In this document: positions 21,701-31,419 of the stretch, piece by piece | How positions within the stretch are numbered: position 1 is the stretch's first letter | How the letters are laid out: each line of letters starts with the position of its first letter | NCBI GenBank assembly: GCA_037953745.1 | Contig: JBAKBP010012361.1 | Coordinates: 1-64,000 of the forward strand | Length of the DNA stretch: 64,000 bases | Direction of reading: 5' to 3' | Origin: Lithodes maja | Taxonomy: Eukaryota > Arthropoda > Malacostraca > Decapoda > Lithodidae | Made by a program: the position numbers and the translations under genes | Notes under the pieces: generated by a model | Seen by the model: the letters and a program-made list of their open reading frames with translations, nothing else | What the model was told of the DNA's origin: nothing | The model's database searches: none

Positions 21701-23701
21701 GGTTTTTCCCCTAATGAGCTAGTTTTCGGTCACCAGGTAAGAGGTCCTTTGCAACTATTGCAGGATAGCCTAGTTGGCCAGGAGGGGAACCAAAACCTCC
21801 TCAAGTATGTTTCAGATTTCAAAACCCGGCTGAGATCCTCATGTGAGTTTGCCGCTCAAAACCTGACCGTGGCTAAAAGCTCCATGAAGAAATGGTATGA
21901 CAGAAAAGCCCGTGAGAGGGAGTTTCAGCCCGGTGATGAGGTTTTGGTCCTGCTCCCCCTTTTTGGCCAACCATTATCTGCCAAGTTCAGAGGCCCATAT
22001 AAGATCATTCGGAGGGTGAGCATTACCGATTATCTAGTAACTACCCCAGACAGGAGAAAGCCCACGCAAGTATTCCATATAAATATGTTGAAACCCTACC
22101 ATAGGTCCCCTGATTCCTCTCTTCCAGATTCTCCCACTGTGGCAGTGAATGTCAGGACCTGTGAACAGCCTGGTGCGGACGAAGTTTTCAGTTCTCTTAC
22201 TGACTCGCAACAGACTGTTCCAGAGCCTGAAGGTATCCATGCAGACTTTGACTTGTCATGTAGCCTATCCAACTTTCAGTATAATTCAGTGGCTTGGAGG
22301 GAATTACCATCTAAACTATGTCATCTTCCCTCTGATCAAGCGAACCAACTAATCTCTGTTTTATCTCAGTCTCCCAGTGTGTTCCGTGATACTCCAGGGC
22401 TCACTTCTTTGGCCGTGCACGACATCGACGTAGGGGATGCAACTCCCATTAAACTATCCCCCTACCGTGTCTCACCACAACGCAGGAGTATACTGCAGGT
22501 CGAGCTTGACTTTATGTTGTCTAATGAACTGATCACTAGGGCCTTAAGCCAGTGGAGTAGTCCGGTCATACTTGTGCCAAAGCCAGACGGGAGCCATAGG
22601 TTATGTATGGACTATAGGCAAGTCAATGCTGTCACAAAGAACGATACCTACCCACTGCCACGGATCGACGACTGCATTGACCAGATTGGTACAGCCACCT
22701 ATATCAGCAAGATTGACTTGATGAAGGGATATTGGCAAGTAGCTCTCACCCCTAGAGTGAGGGAAATATCATGCTTTGTAGTTAACAATCAAGCCTTCTG
22801 CTGTAACGTAATGCCCTACGGCTTGAAAAACGCCCCAGCTACATTCCAGCGCCTCATGAATTTGGTGACTGAAGGGGTACCTGGGTGCGTTGTCTACATC
22901 GATGATATTCTTATCTTTTCACAGTCATGGGAGGAGCATCTTTACCAACTTAGATTGCTGTTCTTAAATCTTGCTGATGCCAATCTGGTGGTTAATCTTA
23001 AGAAATGCACCTTTGTAAAGAGTACGGTCCAGTATCTAGGATATACGGTAGGTCAGGGGCAGGTTGCACCTCCTCAAGCAAAGGTAGAGTCTATTCTAGA
23101 ATTCCCAACTCCTAGCACTAAGAAACATATCCAAAGGTACCTAGGCATGATTGGCTATTATAGGCGTTTCATTATAAATTTTTCCAAGTTGACAGCTCCC
23201 CTGACAGATCTTCTCCGTAAGGATGTGAAGTTTGTGTGGTCCTCTGAATGTGAAGAGGCCTTTATTGCTACCAAATATATATTATCTAATTATCCTGTAC
23301 TCAGAGCTCCTGATTTTAACAGATCTTTTTCCCTGGCAGTGGATGCGAGCAATACCGGGGTTGGTGCAGTGTTGCTCCAGGAAGACGACTGTGAGGTATT
23401 GCATCCTGTGTGCTATTTCAGTAAAAAATTAAATTCTGCCCAACGTAACTATTCAGTCATTGAGAAGGAGCTGTTAGCATTAATTTTATCCCTTCAATAC
23501 TTTGCTGTCTATGTGCAATCTGCCTCTGGTGCCATCACTGTGTATACTGACCATCACCCCTTAAAATTTTTGCATAGGTTCCGAAATAAAAACCAACGAC
23601 TGACCAGGTGGAGTTTGTTGCTGCAGGAATACTCCCTGGATGTCGAACATATTAAGGGGGTCCAGAACGTGCTAGCCGATTGCCTTTCACGTATCTGTTA
23701 A
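18785..23701 (+). CDS. Gag-PR-INT-RT-RNaseH polyprotein of element B
   Basis: A single 1638-codon frame with no Gag-Pol frameshift. Order: SAP-like helical block (about 18-58); charged helix with RAKTEQARLN repeats (about 98-140); capsid block; CCHC knuckle C398-C401-H406-C411; protease D517-T-G-S and LLLGND; integrase zinc finger (HCIPLAGHLG ... CRVCHTC, about 765-805); DDE triad D837, D896, E932, with exactly 35 residues between the last two; integrase C-terminal domain near FQPGDEVLVLLP; then RT with LPRIDD, KIDLMKGYWQV, NVMPYGLKNAPATF and YIDD at 1371-1374; then RNase H ending with YTDHHPLKF. RT motifs are Ty3-type, but integrase precedes RT as in Gmr1-like elements. It looks intact and potentially functional. 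Confidence 0.93.
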   Translation: MPQLINEEDARVFIESEPTAPDIGCLSKSELKVLASHLQLTVSNMSKVEVAQTIKTHLFPVEGGEGDGAVGGIPSKPSQLDEQLPPGFTIDQLFELEQSRAKTEQARLNIELARINAEAKTEQVRLNASATTEQCEYQYRTAQLNVNTNAPEIAPPLGLTMTSVIPPFTEDNVQDFFVLFEEVAGGMKWTRDQWPFMLQTVLTGQARATYLSEVAEVRQDYDNLKAAILKTYQLQPEAYRQSFRKNQKKVEETHKVFARTMTKTFNHWVKSKKVTSYNDLKELVLLENFLWKIDSSVSYHLKGKKVDCLADAADMADTYVLNNKFRGKKPYDNSSSNFKYPNHKSDRPSHKPITSSPASQNRIVPPTKNATQGNGNRGGPQTNSNAQRGNVPVSPKVCTFCGKRGHLAYQCWAKERTERSGQTVAAVSRTPYVPVMQDSRQKEYLAPKVPLMQDSRQEYLAANVKHLDRGVVACVVQPTRVKPIIISPSVQDSYRPFISSGNVRLNGCMHEVKILRDTGSTSTLMVNPYTECPPGEPVVMRGAGGQFYAYLVKGEIECELLQGEATIALCRSQDIPVPGVTLLLGNDVAGEKVRPDPILSLSPVNEPLTGELEKEMPTVFPVCAVTRSMSQVAVPSDRNVPNVRVDERDDESVNDAPTVPDDVTEVDLSDTFMAHLDPNDDHETPPNCPSGLVELQRDDSECKELATRSVSEEECEKEGGECFYLKGGVLWRRWRPPHRPIDDGAWDVHQVVVPKPCRKDIMEMAHCIPLAGHLGVRKTLDRIRAHFYWPGMRADVVECCRVCHTCQMTGKPNQKVPVHPLVPLPVFENPFTRVVVDIVGPLPKTSQGNIYLLTIMDMATRYPEAIPLRTTSAPTVIKELLKFFTRMGFPHEVQSDQGTNFTSNIFQQSLKELGIEHVKSSTYHPESQGVLERYHQTLKGMLRKYCTETGVEWDKGVPFLLFATREVPTESLGFSPNELVFGHQVRGPLQLLQDSLVGQEGNQNLLKYVSDFKTRLRSSCEFAAQNLTVAKSSMKKWYDRKAREREFQPGDEVLVLLPLFGQPLSAKFRGPYKIIRRVSITDYLVTTPDRRKPTQVFHINMLKPYHRSPDSSLPDSPTVAVNVRTCEQPGADEVFSSLTDSQQTVPEPEGIHADFDLSCSLSNFQYNSVAWRELPSKLCHLPSDQANQLISVLSQSPSVFRDTPGLTSLAVHDIDVGDATPIKLSPYRVSPQRRSILQVELDFMLSNELITRALSQWSSPVILVPKPDGSHRLCMDYRQVNAVTKNDTYPLPRIDDCIDQIGTATYISKIDLMKGYWQVALTPRVREISCFVVNNQAFCCNVMPYGLKNAPATFQRLMNLVTEGVPGCVVYIDDILIFSQSWEEHLYQLRLLFLNLADANLVVNLKKCTFVKSTVQYLGYTVGQGQVAPPQAKVESILEFPTPSTKKHIQRYLGMIGYYRRFIINFSKLTAPLTDLLRKDVKFVWSSECEEAFIATKYILSNYPVLRAPDFNRSFSLAVDASNTGVGAVLLQEDDCEVLHPVCYFSKKLNSAQRNYSVIEKELLALILSLQYFAVYVQSASGAITVYTDHHPLKFLHRFRNKNQRLTRWSLLLQEYSLDVEHIKGVQNVLADCLSRIC

Positions 23702-23734
23702 AGATTACATTTACCAGGTTGGCCTCATACAGCA

Positions 23735-23975
23735 GTAAGTTTAATTTAATGAGAGGATTTTGGCAATTAGCTCTCCCTTGTAGCGAGGTAAATATCATGC
23801 TTTTGTAGTGCGCTTTTAAGCCTTCAGCTGTGAGATGCCTTGCAGTTCGAATAACGCTCCAGCTACGTTCCGGCTATGTTCTGATGTGGTACCTGGAGAC
23901 GTTGCCTACTTTGGGTGATATCCTTATTATATCCTCATTATAATTTTGCTGTTGCCAATCTGGTGGTGAATCTAT
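23735..23975 (+). pseudogene. Decayed second copy of the RT core, 3' of the B ORF
   Basis: The non-coding stretch between the B stop codon and the purine tract matches the RT part of the same element (about 22705-23005), with many changes and deletions. TATTGGCAAGTAGCTCTC is echoed by TTTTGGCAATTAGCTCTC. GAAATATCATGCTTTGTAGT, the CCAGCTAC block, GGTACCTGG, GATGATATTCTTAT and CCAATCTGGTGGTTAATCT also have counterparts in the same order. It has no open frame. Confidence 0.75.
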
Positions 23976-24024
23976 TTATGTATTCTGTTTAATATTATGT
24001 ACTGTACTCCTTAAACTCTTTTCT

Positions 24025-24034
24025 AGGGGGGAGG
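24025..24034 (+). other. Polypurine tract of element B
   Basis: AGGGGGGAGG lies two bases before the TGACATACGG start of the 3' LTR. Confidence 0.7.
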
Positions 24035-24036
24035 TC

Positions 24037-25592
24037 TGACATACGGAGCCCTGTATGTTAATTTAAGAGTTAGAATTAGAGTTGAAGGAGCCGAACTACC
24101 CAAACGGTGAAGCGAGTGGGGAAACTACCTCGCCCGCATACCTGCAAACAAGCCTTCACACCTGCGTGCGTCATAGGGGACCCTACAAACTACCTCGATG
24201 CCACGATGCTATGACGTATGATCGACGCCGGGAGCTGTGATTGGACCAGGCACCTGCTATGCAACTCGAGGAGCTATGATAGGGGCGCGCACCATCACTC
24301 GCCTCCTGATTCGTTCCTACACCATCATTGTTTGGTATATAAGACCCGAGTTGTGGGCATTCAAATCAGTCTCATTTGGAGTTGGGGAAGGTGAACTTGC
24401 AGCTGGAGGAAGACGGGGTGAAGTATTATAATGGGATTGTGACTGTCGGTCAGATTATATAAATGTGTGTTAAGTGTGTTCGGTGTAAACACTTACGTTA
24501 TGTTGGTTAGTGAGATATGTGATTGGGAATTAACGTGAACGCTACTATTATGTGTGTAACTATTTGATTGCGAATTAACGTTAACGCTACTATTATTGTG
24601 TATTTAACTATTTGATTGCGAATTAACGTTAACGCTACTATTATTGTGTACTTAACTATTTGATTGCGAAGTAACGTTAACGCTATTATTATGTACTTAA
24701 CTATTTTAGTTGACTAACTTGTGGACTAAAGCAACTCTTTAAGTAATTGGGTTATGATGAAAGTAATACTATTGTTTTATATTAATACTTACGAGTTCTT
24801 TCATTTTCTTTGAATTAAGCTTACATTGCTTAACGGTACTTAGTACGGTGATGCTATTGTCTCATATTAGTAATATCGCCTTAGACTAACATGGCTGTGT
24901 TAATATTACTTATAGTGATTTCCTAAGCTGAAGAAAATTCTTTTGCTTCAAAATATTATATTTTGCTTTTCATATTATTTGAGTGAGACCTGAATCGAAT
25001 CTATGAAACGATCCTGTAACTTTATTTACTCATAATCAAACCAATGTTACGTGGTTAAGAAATACATTTAACTAATTATTAAATATATATCTAACTTTTT
25101 ATGTGACTTTGATATTACTCCTGATGATAATAATAATATAATTCTATTAACGTAAGACCAGAACCAAGAATAATTACATTAAATATAAATACAAGGACAT
25201 ATAAGAAAAATATCTATTCATTTCAAAAAGGGTAAGAGACAGAAATATTCTTACTTTAATATTTATCTTTCAAGACTTTTTATAGAATTAATAGTCCTTC
25301 TTTAGATATAACTTATTCGGTTCATAACCATAGCCTACTAAGCTTTGGTTAAATAATAATTCTTTATAAATACTACATGACTTTAATTAGTTTCAGTATT
25401 TTTCATAATTAAAGAGTATCAGTCAATAAAGGATACTAAGTCCTAAGATCCAAAAGGAAAGGAAGCAACAACAGGAAATAATTTTATTAGATTTTACTTT
25501 TGTTTTGCCTTCAGCTGACTGATACCTTAATATATATCTCTGTGCTATCTAGATTCATCAAGTTAACCACTTGAGGATCAAGATACGTAACA
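24037..25592 (+). repeat. 3' LTR of element B (1556 bp)
   Basis: Partner of the 5' LTR, with small length differences (for example an extra TATTA near 24955 and TTC near 25300). Confidence 0.9.
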
Positions 25593-26180
25593 ATATATAT
25601 ATATATATATATATTTACGGTGTGTGTGTGTGTTTTATTATGTATGAATGCGCCCTTGTCCTTTTATTTCACGAGAGAGATAGAGATAAATATATTTACA
25701 TAGATACACTTGCCACATACACCTTACGATACCAGCGAGGTGATCAGGACTTAATTCTAGTAAGGATATAACAAACCCGATAGTGAGGGAAAGTGGAAGG
25801 AAAGGATAGCAAGTGAAAGAGTAAGTGTGTGGGGGGGGGGGGGAGGGGGGTGTTGGAACGTGTATATTTACTCATATTTTTGTTACACATAAAGTGTTAT
25901 GTGAACGTGACTATGTATACATTAGAACCTGCTTTTGTTTTTGCTGCAGTGTGTGTGTGTGTGGAAGGAGGGTGTTGGAACGTGTGTATTTATCCACATA
26001 TCTTTGTTACACATAAATGTGAACGTGACTATGTATACATTAGAAGCTCCTTTTATTTCTACTGCAGTATGTGTGTGTGTGAATTATGCATGCAGTGCCA
26101 TCCTTTATTTGTGTTCCAGAGAGAGAGAGAGTATGGAATCCAGGTAGTATGACATTGTATTGACGAGAAGTGATATACTT

Positions 26181-26225
<45 letters not shown>

Positions 26226-26475
26226 ACACATTTCTTTATCTATATCTATATCTATTTATATATATTTATGTATTTATATAATCTAACAAATACGCGTTAG
26301 TTACATGAACTAATATTATATTAGTATACCTTTTATTATTTTCGGTATGTGTATATTCAGTACTTTAAAGATTAACAAATGAAGCCTGCTCCCTCTTCGC
26401 CATGTTTATCACTTCCCAGAAATTACCGGTATTGGGTATCGATAGTGGCCTCGTTAGCTTTATATAACTATCTGT

Positions 26476-26551
<76 letters not shown>

Positions 26552-26555
26552 CTGA
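25593..26555. repeat. Microsatellite-rich segment with a 124-bp tandem duplication
   Basis: Contains (AT)n, (GT)n, poly-G, (CA)n at 26185-26220, and (TA)n followed by (GA)n at 26478-26547. Between about 25848 and 26085 a unit of about 124 bp is present twice, each starting GTGTTGGAACGTGT and ending in a GT tract. The open frames here arise from the repeats. Confidence 0.8.
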
Positions 26556-26675
26556 CCAGGATTCGAACCCACTCACTTCAGGTAAATTTGGGAGAGTGGA
26601 TAGTTGGGCACCATAATAAATCTACCAATCCGCTCATGGTCGAGTGGTTATTGTGCCCAAATTTACCCAGAGTAC
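26555..26675. repeat. tRNA-related SINE-like fragment with a short inverted repeat
   Basis: A B-box-like GGTTCGAATCC is present on the minus strand (about 26558-26568) and a tRNA-head-like TGGTCGAGTGGTTA on the plus strand (about 26638). GGTAAATTTGGG (26581) and CCCAAATTTACC (26657) form an inverted pair. Probably part of a SINE; borders are unclear. Confidence 0.3.
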
Positions 26676-26678
26676 AAA

Positions 26679-28620
26679 GGAGTACAAAGGAGTACAAAGG
26701 AAATCAAGCAACAACAGGTCTAGTGACCCTTCTAGGCTGCTTGTCCTCCAAAACACTGAGGATCAAGTGTCCAAACAGTGGTTTAGAGTGGGTAAGGGAA
26801 CATTGGAAAGGGAACTACTGCCCTGCCACTAACGTGGCAGGACTAGGAAGTTAGTAGGGGACATATGGGTTAGTAACTGAGGGGAGGATAAAGTTATTCA
26901 TTTACAAACGCAGTCAGTCGCGGGTTTGATGCGAGATATTTGTCTAGGCGGAATTTAAATGAATCAACGGTGCTGCAGTCTATAACGTTTCGGGGAAGCC
27001 CATTCCACAAGTTGACAACTCGATTGAAGAAGAAATTCTTAGATTCGTGCGAGTTAAAAGATTTACCAATAATTTTGCAACCGTTTCCCCGTGTGTAATT
27101 AGATTGGTCGATAGTGAAGTACTTACTACAGTTCATATTGTCGATGCCTTTGATGATTTTGAACACTTGAATTAAGTCGCCTCTTAATCTGCGCTGGGTT
27201 AAAGGAAATAGATTTAATTCTCTAAGACGCTCTTCGTATGGTTTGTTCTTTAGGCTAGGTATCATTTTGGTAACTCTACGTTGAACTCGTTCTAGCTTGT
27301 TTATATCTTTTTGGTAATAAGGGCACCAGGATTGAACGCAGTATTCCAGAAGAGGGCGGACTAAGGAATTGTAAAGGGTTAGGATAACTTCTTTGGATTT
27401 ATGCTCAAATGACCTGCCTATAAAGCCAATTATTTTGTTTGCCTTCTTAACAACTTCTGAACATTGTTGACTCGGTTTTAGGTTACTCGATATTGTTACT
27501 CCCAGATCAGTTTCTCTGTTTACATTCTTAAGCTGAGTGCCATTCATCGAATAGTTTGCTTTCTCATTTAGGTATCCGACATGTAGTACTTTACATTTAT
27601 CCGCATTGAAACTCATTTGCCAAATTTGGGCCCAACATGACAATTTATCTAGATTGTGTTGCATATCGTCAACTTGTTCTTTTGAGAATACGCTATTTGC
27701 AATTTTTGTATCGTCAGCAAATTTTGAGATTGTGCAGGTGAGACCCTCATCTATGTCGTTGATGTAAATTAGAAAGAGAATTGGTCCTAGTACCGATCCC
27801 TGGGGTACCCCGCTACTTACATTGGTCCATTTAGATGCCTTACCGTTTATGACTACTCTTTGCTTTCTGTTGTTGAGCCAATTTTCTATCCATTTCAACA
27901 CACCGTCTTGTATTCCATGCGCTTTTAGTTTTAGCAGTAAACGTTTGTGGGGAACTTTGTCAAAGGCCTTTTGAAAATCAAGGTATATAATATCTACAGC
28001 TTTACTCTCATCGTAGAGGTTGAGGATATCGTGGAAGAAGTCTAAGAGGTTTGTTAAACAGGAACGTTTTTTACGAAAGCCGTGTTGAGTATCTTTAAGT
28101 ATGTTATTTTCCTCTAAGTGATTTACGAGTCTGTCTCGTATGACCGTTTCTAGCATTTTACATACAACTGAGGTTAAGCTAATTGGACGATAGTTACTGG
28201 GTAGGGATTTGCTGCCTTTTTTGAATATCGGTGTTACGTTGGCTAGCTTCCACTGATCAGGCATAGTTCCAGACTGCAAGGATTTATTGAATAGTAATGT
28301 CAGTGGTTTGGAGAGCTCATTCTTAGCTTCCTTTAGAACTCTAGGCGAGATTGTATCAGGTCCTGGCGTTTTATTTACTTTGAGTTTATCTAAACAATTC
28401 AATACTTCTCTCTCTGTAACGGTGATATTGCTTAGAACATCTGAATTATCAATCTGAATCGGCGATGGTGTAGGGATATCACTGAGATCTTCGGTTGTAA
28501 AAACTGATGCAAAGAAGGTATTGAGGGCATTACTCATTTGTACTTCGTCTTTGGTGTAGGTTCGAACCCTGGATAGCCGATAACTGCTGTCACCCATGGG
28601 ATCTATATCCCTATCATAGG
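26679..28620 (-). mobile_element. 5'-truncated Jockey/CR1-type LINE
   Basis: Minus-strand non-LTR element starting inside the endonuclease-RT linker, next to a (TC)n tract, and carrying RT, the C-terminal region and a 3' UTR. On the minus strand it appears to end in three copies of a short CCTTTGTACT-type tail unit (about 26680-26705). Tandem short tails are usual for several LINE clades. Confidence 0.75.
26894..28597 (-). CDS. LINE reverse transcriptase (5'-truncated ORF2)
   Basis: 567 codons from the ATG at 28597. RT blocks: LKVNKTPGPDTISPRVLK (about 72-89), NYRPISLTSVVCKMLE (135-150), GFRKKRSC (173-180), IIYLDFQKAFDKVPH (203-217), SSGVPQGSVLGP (261-272) and the catalytic FADD at 293-296. 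The C-terminal half has LLEYCVQSWCPYY and the RRVTKMIPSLKNKPYEERL block typical of Jockey/CR1 elements. The endonuclease is missing, so this is a dead-on-arrival copy although the RT frame is intact. The frame is also open upstream into the (GA)n tract, so the true coding start is lost. Confidence 0.88.
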   Translation of the reverse strand: MGDSSYRLSRVRTYTKDEVQMSNALNTFFASVFTTEDLSDIPTPSPIQIDNSDVLSNITVTEREVLNCLDKLKVNKTPGPDTISPRVLKEAKNELSKPLTLLFNKSLQSGTMPDQWKLANVTPIFKKGSKSLPSNYRPISLTSVVCKMLETVIRDRLVNHLEENNILKDTQHGFRKKRSCLTNLLDFFHDILNLYDESKAVDIIYLDFQKAFDKVPHKRLLLKLKAHGIQDGVLKWIENWLNNRKQRVVINGKASKWTNVSSGVPQGSVLGPILFLIYINDIDEGLTCTISKFADDTKIANSVFSKEQVDDMQHNLDKLSCWAQIWQMSFNADKCKVLHVGYLNEKANYSMNGTQLKNVNRETDLGVTISSNLKPSQQCSEVVKKANKIIGFIGRSFEHKSKEVILTLYNSLVRPLLEYCVQSWCPYYQKDINKLERVQRRVTKMIPSLKNKPYEERLRELNLFPLTQRRLRGDLIQVFKIIKGIDNMNCSKYFTIDQSNYTRGNGCKIIGKSFNSHESKNFFFNRVVNLWNGLPRNVIDCSTVDSFKFRLDKYLASNPRLTAFVNE

Positions 28621-28621
28621 G

Positions 28622-28693
<72 letters not shown>

Positions 28694-28760
28694 TTATTTA
28701 TCTATGTATCTAGCTATATATTTCCATTTTCATCTCAAGAATCTCCCAGCAAAATATTCT

Positions 28761-28845
<85 letters not shown>

Positions 28846-28900
28846 ATTTATCTATATATTTCCTTTTTCAACTCAAGAATCTCCCAGCAAAATATTATGT
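28621..28900. repeat. Duplicated (TC)n plus 75-bp unit
   Basis: Two (TC)n tracts (about 28625-28690 and 28762-28840), each followed by a near-identical stretch that includes TATTTATCTAT and CTCAAGAATCTCCCAGCAAA. The whole block is a tandem duplication of about 140 bp. The serine-leucine frames here are artefacts. Confidence 0.85.
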
Positions 28901-28974
28901 TCCTTGTAACTCTTTGTAAGTATCTCCCTAAATTCATCATCACTCGGATCATTTGTCTTCCCTCGCTGACACCT

Positions 28975-29006
<32 letters not shown>

Positions 29007-29651
29007 GTGTGTGAGAGTGAGAGACTGATTGAGTGTAAGTGTGTGTGTTAGAAGAATGAGAGAGTGAGTGTTACGAGAAAGAACAATTTACATAGATTTA
29101 CCTAAATACACTGGCCCCGAGAGGGAGAGAGAGTTGTATTTGTAAGTGAGAGAGAGAGTGAGTGAGAGATTGAGTGTGTGTGAGAGATTGAGTGTGTGTG
29201 AGATTGAGGGAGAGTGTGTGTGTATGTGGTTAGAAACACATGTGCAGGGGACCATTATTATCTGCACATGTGTTTTTAACCATAACTATTGCAGCCTACG
29301 TTGTTTCTTTCTTAGTTTGTGTTTGTGTGAGAGAGAGAGAGAGTGTGTGTGTGTGTTTGTCAGAGAGAGAGAGAGTACACCACCCCATCAGTAGGGATAT
29401 TTTGGTGGAAGTGGTGGTGAAATGTCAACGAGAAATAATTCAGAGACTGACCCCCACAAAGATACTCTCTCTCTCTCTCGCTCTCGCTCTCTATCTATCT
29501 ATATCTCTTTAATGCTTGGTTTGCTTTCATTCATATATATTTCTTTGTACTGTACTATACTTTATAAACTCACTATCGCTCTCTCTCTCTCTGTGGTGGC
29601 ATCTTTAATGTCCTGTTCAAACACTCGCGTCCGCACATGAGAGAGTGAGAG

Positions 29652-29682
<31 letters not shown>

Positions 29683-29935
29683 CTAACTTCGCTTACCTTG
29701 ACCTTACCCCACTTGACCTTCACCTAGTTTGACCGCCTGCTATAGTCTATTCGCTGTAAGTAGACGAGAAATCATGACCTCTAGCCTCTTTAACTAAAAA
29801 ACGACTTAGAGTAATCGAGCTAATATTTCGACCATTTGTGAAGAGTCAGTCAAGGAATAGATGTGGAAATTTACAGCCAATTTGCTCCAGCCCTTGTTGA
29901 TTTACAGAGGATAGACTATAGCCAAACCTTACATT
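28901..29935. other. Non-coding, GA/GT/TC microsatellite-rich
   Basis: Many short (GA)n, (GT)n and (TC)n tracts; no gene recognised. At 29755-29905 there is a stretch partly repeated, in direct and inverted pieces, at 30865-30960 (GAAATCATGACCTC / GAAATCGTGAGCCC and TTACAGCCAATTTG). Confidence 0.5.
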
Positions 29936-30106
29936 AACCCTTTAAAAATTCGATCACGCATCTCTTTTCTGTTTTCTGGCTATTAGTTGACGATTGTATT
30001 CAGATTAGGAGGGGTTTATGGAATTCAGAGGGTTATTTGCGATAGTTTTTACCCTTATAATTCCCTCCGATCCTTTAATCGTCTAATGATAGCCAGAATA
30101 AGCATT

Positions 30107-30110
<4 letters not shown>
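29934..30110 (+). repeat. Dispersed 175-bp repeat, copy 1
   Basis: Matches 32870-33050 in the same orientation with scattered differences: TTAACCCTTT start, ATTACGCAT/ATCACGCAT, TTTCTGGCT, ATTCAGATTAGGA, then ATCGTCTAATGATA near the end. The family is unknown. Confidence 0.7.
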
Positions 30111-30138
<28 letters not shown>

Positions 30139-30620
30139 AATCCTGACCGTCCTATAATTACCGGCACCCTATTGGCTAAAAATATAACGGCCCCGGAAAC
30201 TGAAGAGCCAATCAGAACGAACGACCAAAATTCCGAGGCTTCTGATTGGTCGGCTGAGATAAATAGAAAGTTTGGCTGGTGATCAAGATACTGATGACGT
30301 TTCATCTAAACCCGTCTGTATTGTTTTAAATGCCGCTTACAAACTCTGGAACTCTCTCCATCAATCAATCTTTCCTTCATCCTATGACTTACACTGCTTT
30401 AATCTTTGTGTGTCCAGGCATTTTGAGCCCAGCGTCTCTTGAATGTGGCTCTATGTCACTCTTTTGTTTTGGCTTTGGGTAAAACACTCGTTAAAGGCCG
30501 CCTGCCTTTTGTCTCCTAAAAACAAAACAATGATCACATACAGTATCTTTAAAATTAATTTGGTTGAGAAAAAATAGAAAGGTAAACGATTATTGGTGTA
30601 TCAAATGGCATCGTGACAGT

Positions 30621-30779
30621 CCAATAGGGGTCAATGATTGTGTTTGGCGGATTTGCCTTGGCGGCCCTCCAAACCTCCTTGTCATTGGCTGGCGGGACGG
30701 GATTGGTGGTCTAAAGCGGCCTCTGATTGGCTGGAGGATTTGCGCGGGAAAACACTACGGTCGATATTCTCCCCGCCCC
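30621..30779 (+). promoter_or_regulatory. CCAAT / E2F / GC-box cluster
   Basis: CCAAT at 30621, reverse CCAAT (ATTGG) at 30684, 30702 and 30725, a full E2F-type palindrome TTTGCGCGGGAAA at 30739-30751 and a GC box CCCCGCCCC at 30771-30779. More CCAAT boxes lie at 30165-30250. The composition is promoter-like, but no exon was recognised just downstream, so the target gene is unknown. The missing first exons of the aminotransferase gene are one possible target. Confidence 0.4.
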
Positions 30780-31254
30780 TTCAAGTTCTATTAAAGTCGT
30801 GTTGCTTTCACTATACTCCTCCATTCACCAAATGCGCACTAAACAATACCTAGACCCTGTTCTAAATAGATAGGCCAGAAATCGTGAGCCCTAACCTCTG
30901 TAACTAAAAAAAGGCTAGAACAAATTGGCTGTAAGTTTTCACACCTATTCCCTGGCTGACCCTTCCCAGATAGCCTAGTAGATTTTTTTTTTTTTTTTTT
31001 TTTTTTGTGAGGTCAAGAGTTTCAGGTAGGCTATTCCAAATCCCGGTGTTATTATTTTCTTTTTCTATGACTATTATATAATCACATGATTTACAAATTT
31101 AGGCTAACATTAGACTTTCCAATCTATAAATAGATACATTAGGCTAGACTTGATCACGTTAAGTTAGTTATGTTTGGTTAGGCTTGATTATATTTAGATA
31201 CACGATAGGTTACATTGAGTAAGATTCGATTCAGAGATTGTGTTTTATTGTGGC

Positions 31255-31417
31255 CGGATTGACTTTATAGGTTATCTAGTTTTATTAATTCACTCTAACA
31301 CCAAACGCTTCCCAAAGAAATTAATGAAAGCAAGCATGTGATCCACCACGATTCGAACCTGGGTTACCACATACAGATTTTAAACCCTCTAACTAACCAT
31401 TACACCATCGAGACAGT
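31255..31417 (-). repeat. tRNA-derived SINE, minus strand
   Basis: On the minus strand: A-box-like TGGTGTAATGGTTAG, then B-box GGTTCGAATCG, then GGTGGATCACA and a body with GCTTTCATTAATTTC and GTTTGGTGTTAGAG. A second copy is at 38265-38415 on the plus strand and a tail-only copy is at 34340-34400. It is a SINE rather than a tRNA gene because the same non-tRNA body follows each head. Confidence 0.65.
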
Positions 31418-31419
31418 TA

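Larger units (their letters stand above)
17154..25592 (+). mobile_element. LTR retrotransposon B (Ty3-type, integrase before RT)
   Basis: An 8.4-kb element with LTRs at 17154-18697 and 24037-25592, PBS at 18704, one long ORF (18785-23701), and a purine tract at 24025-24034. The LTRs start TGACATACGG and end GATACGTAACA; they differ by several small indels and substitutions, so it is older than A. No exact target duplication is seen: the right flank is an (AT)n tract. Every Pol domain expected for an autonomous element is present with its key residues, and it shares the PBS and Gag plan of A, C and D. Confidence 0.92.

Noticed and set aside
18785..23701. Assignment of element B to copia on the basis of integrase-before-RT order
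   Set aside because: RT motifs (KIDLMKGYWQV, NVMPYGLKNAPATF, YIDD) and RNase H are Ty3-type; copia RT motifs are absent.
28622..28919. Ser/Leu-rich frames
   Set aside because: Translation of (TC)n tracts.
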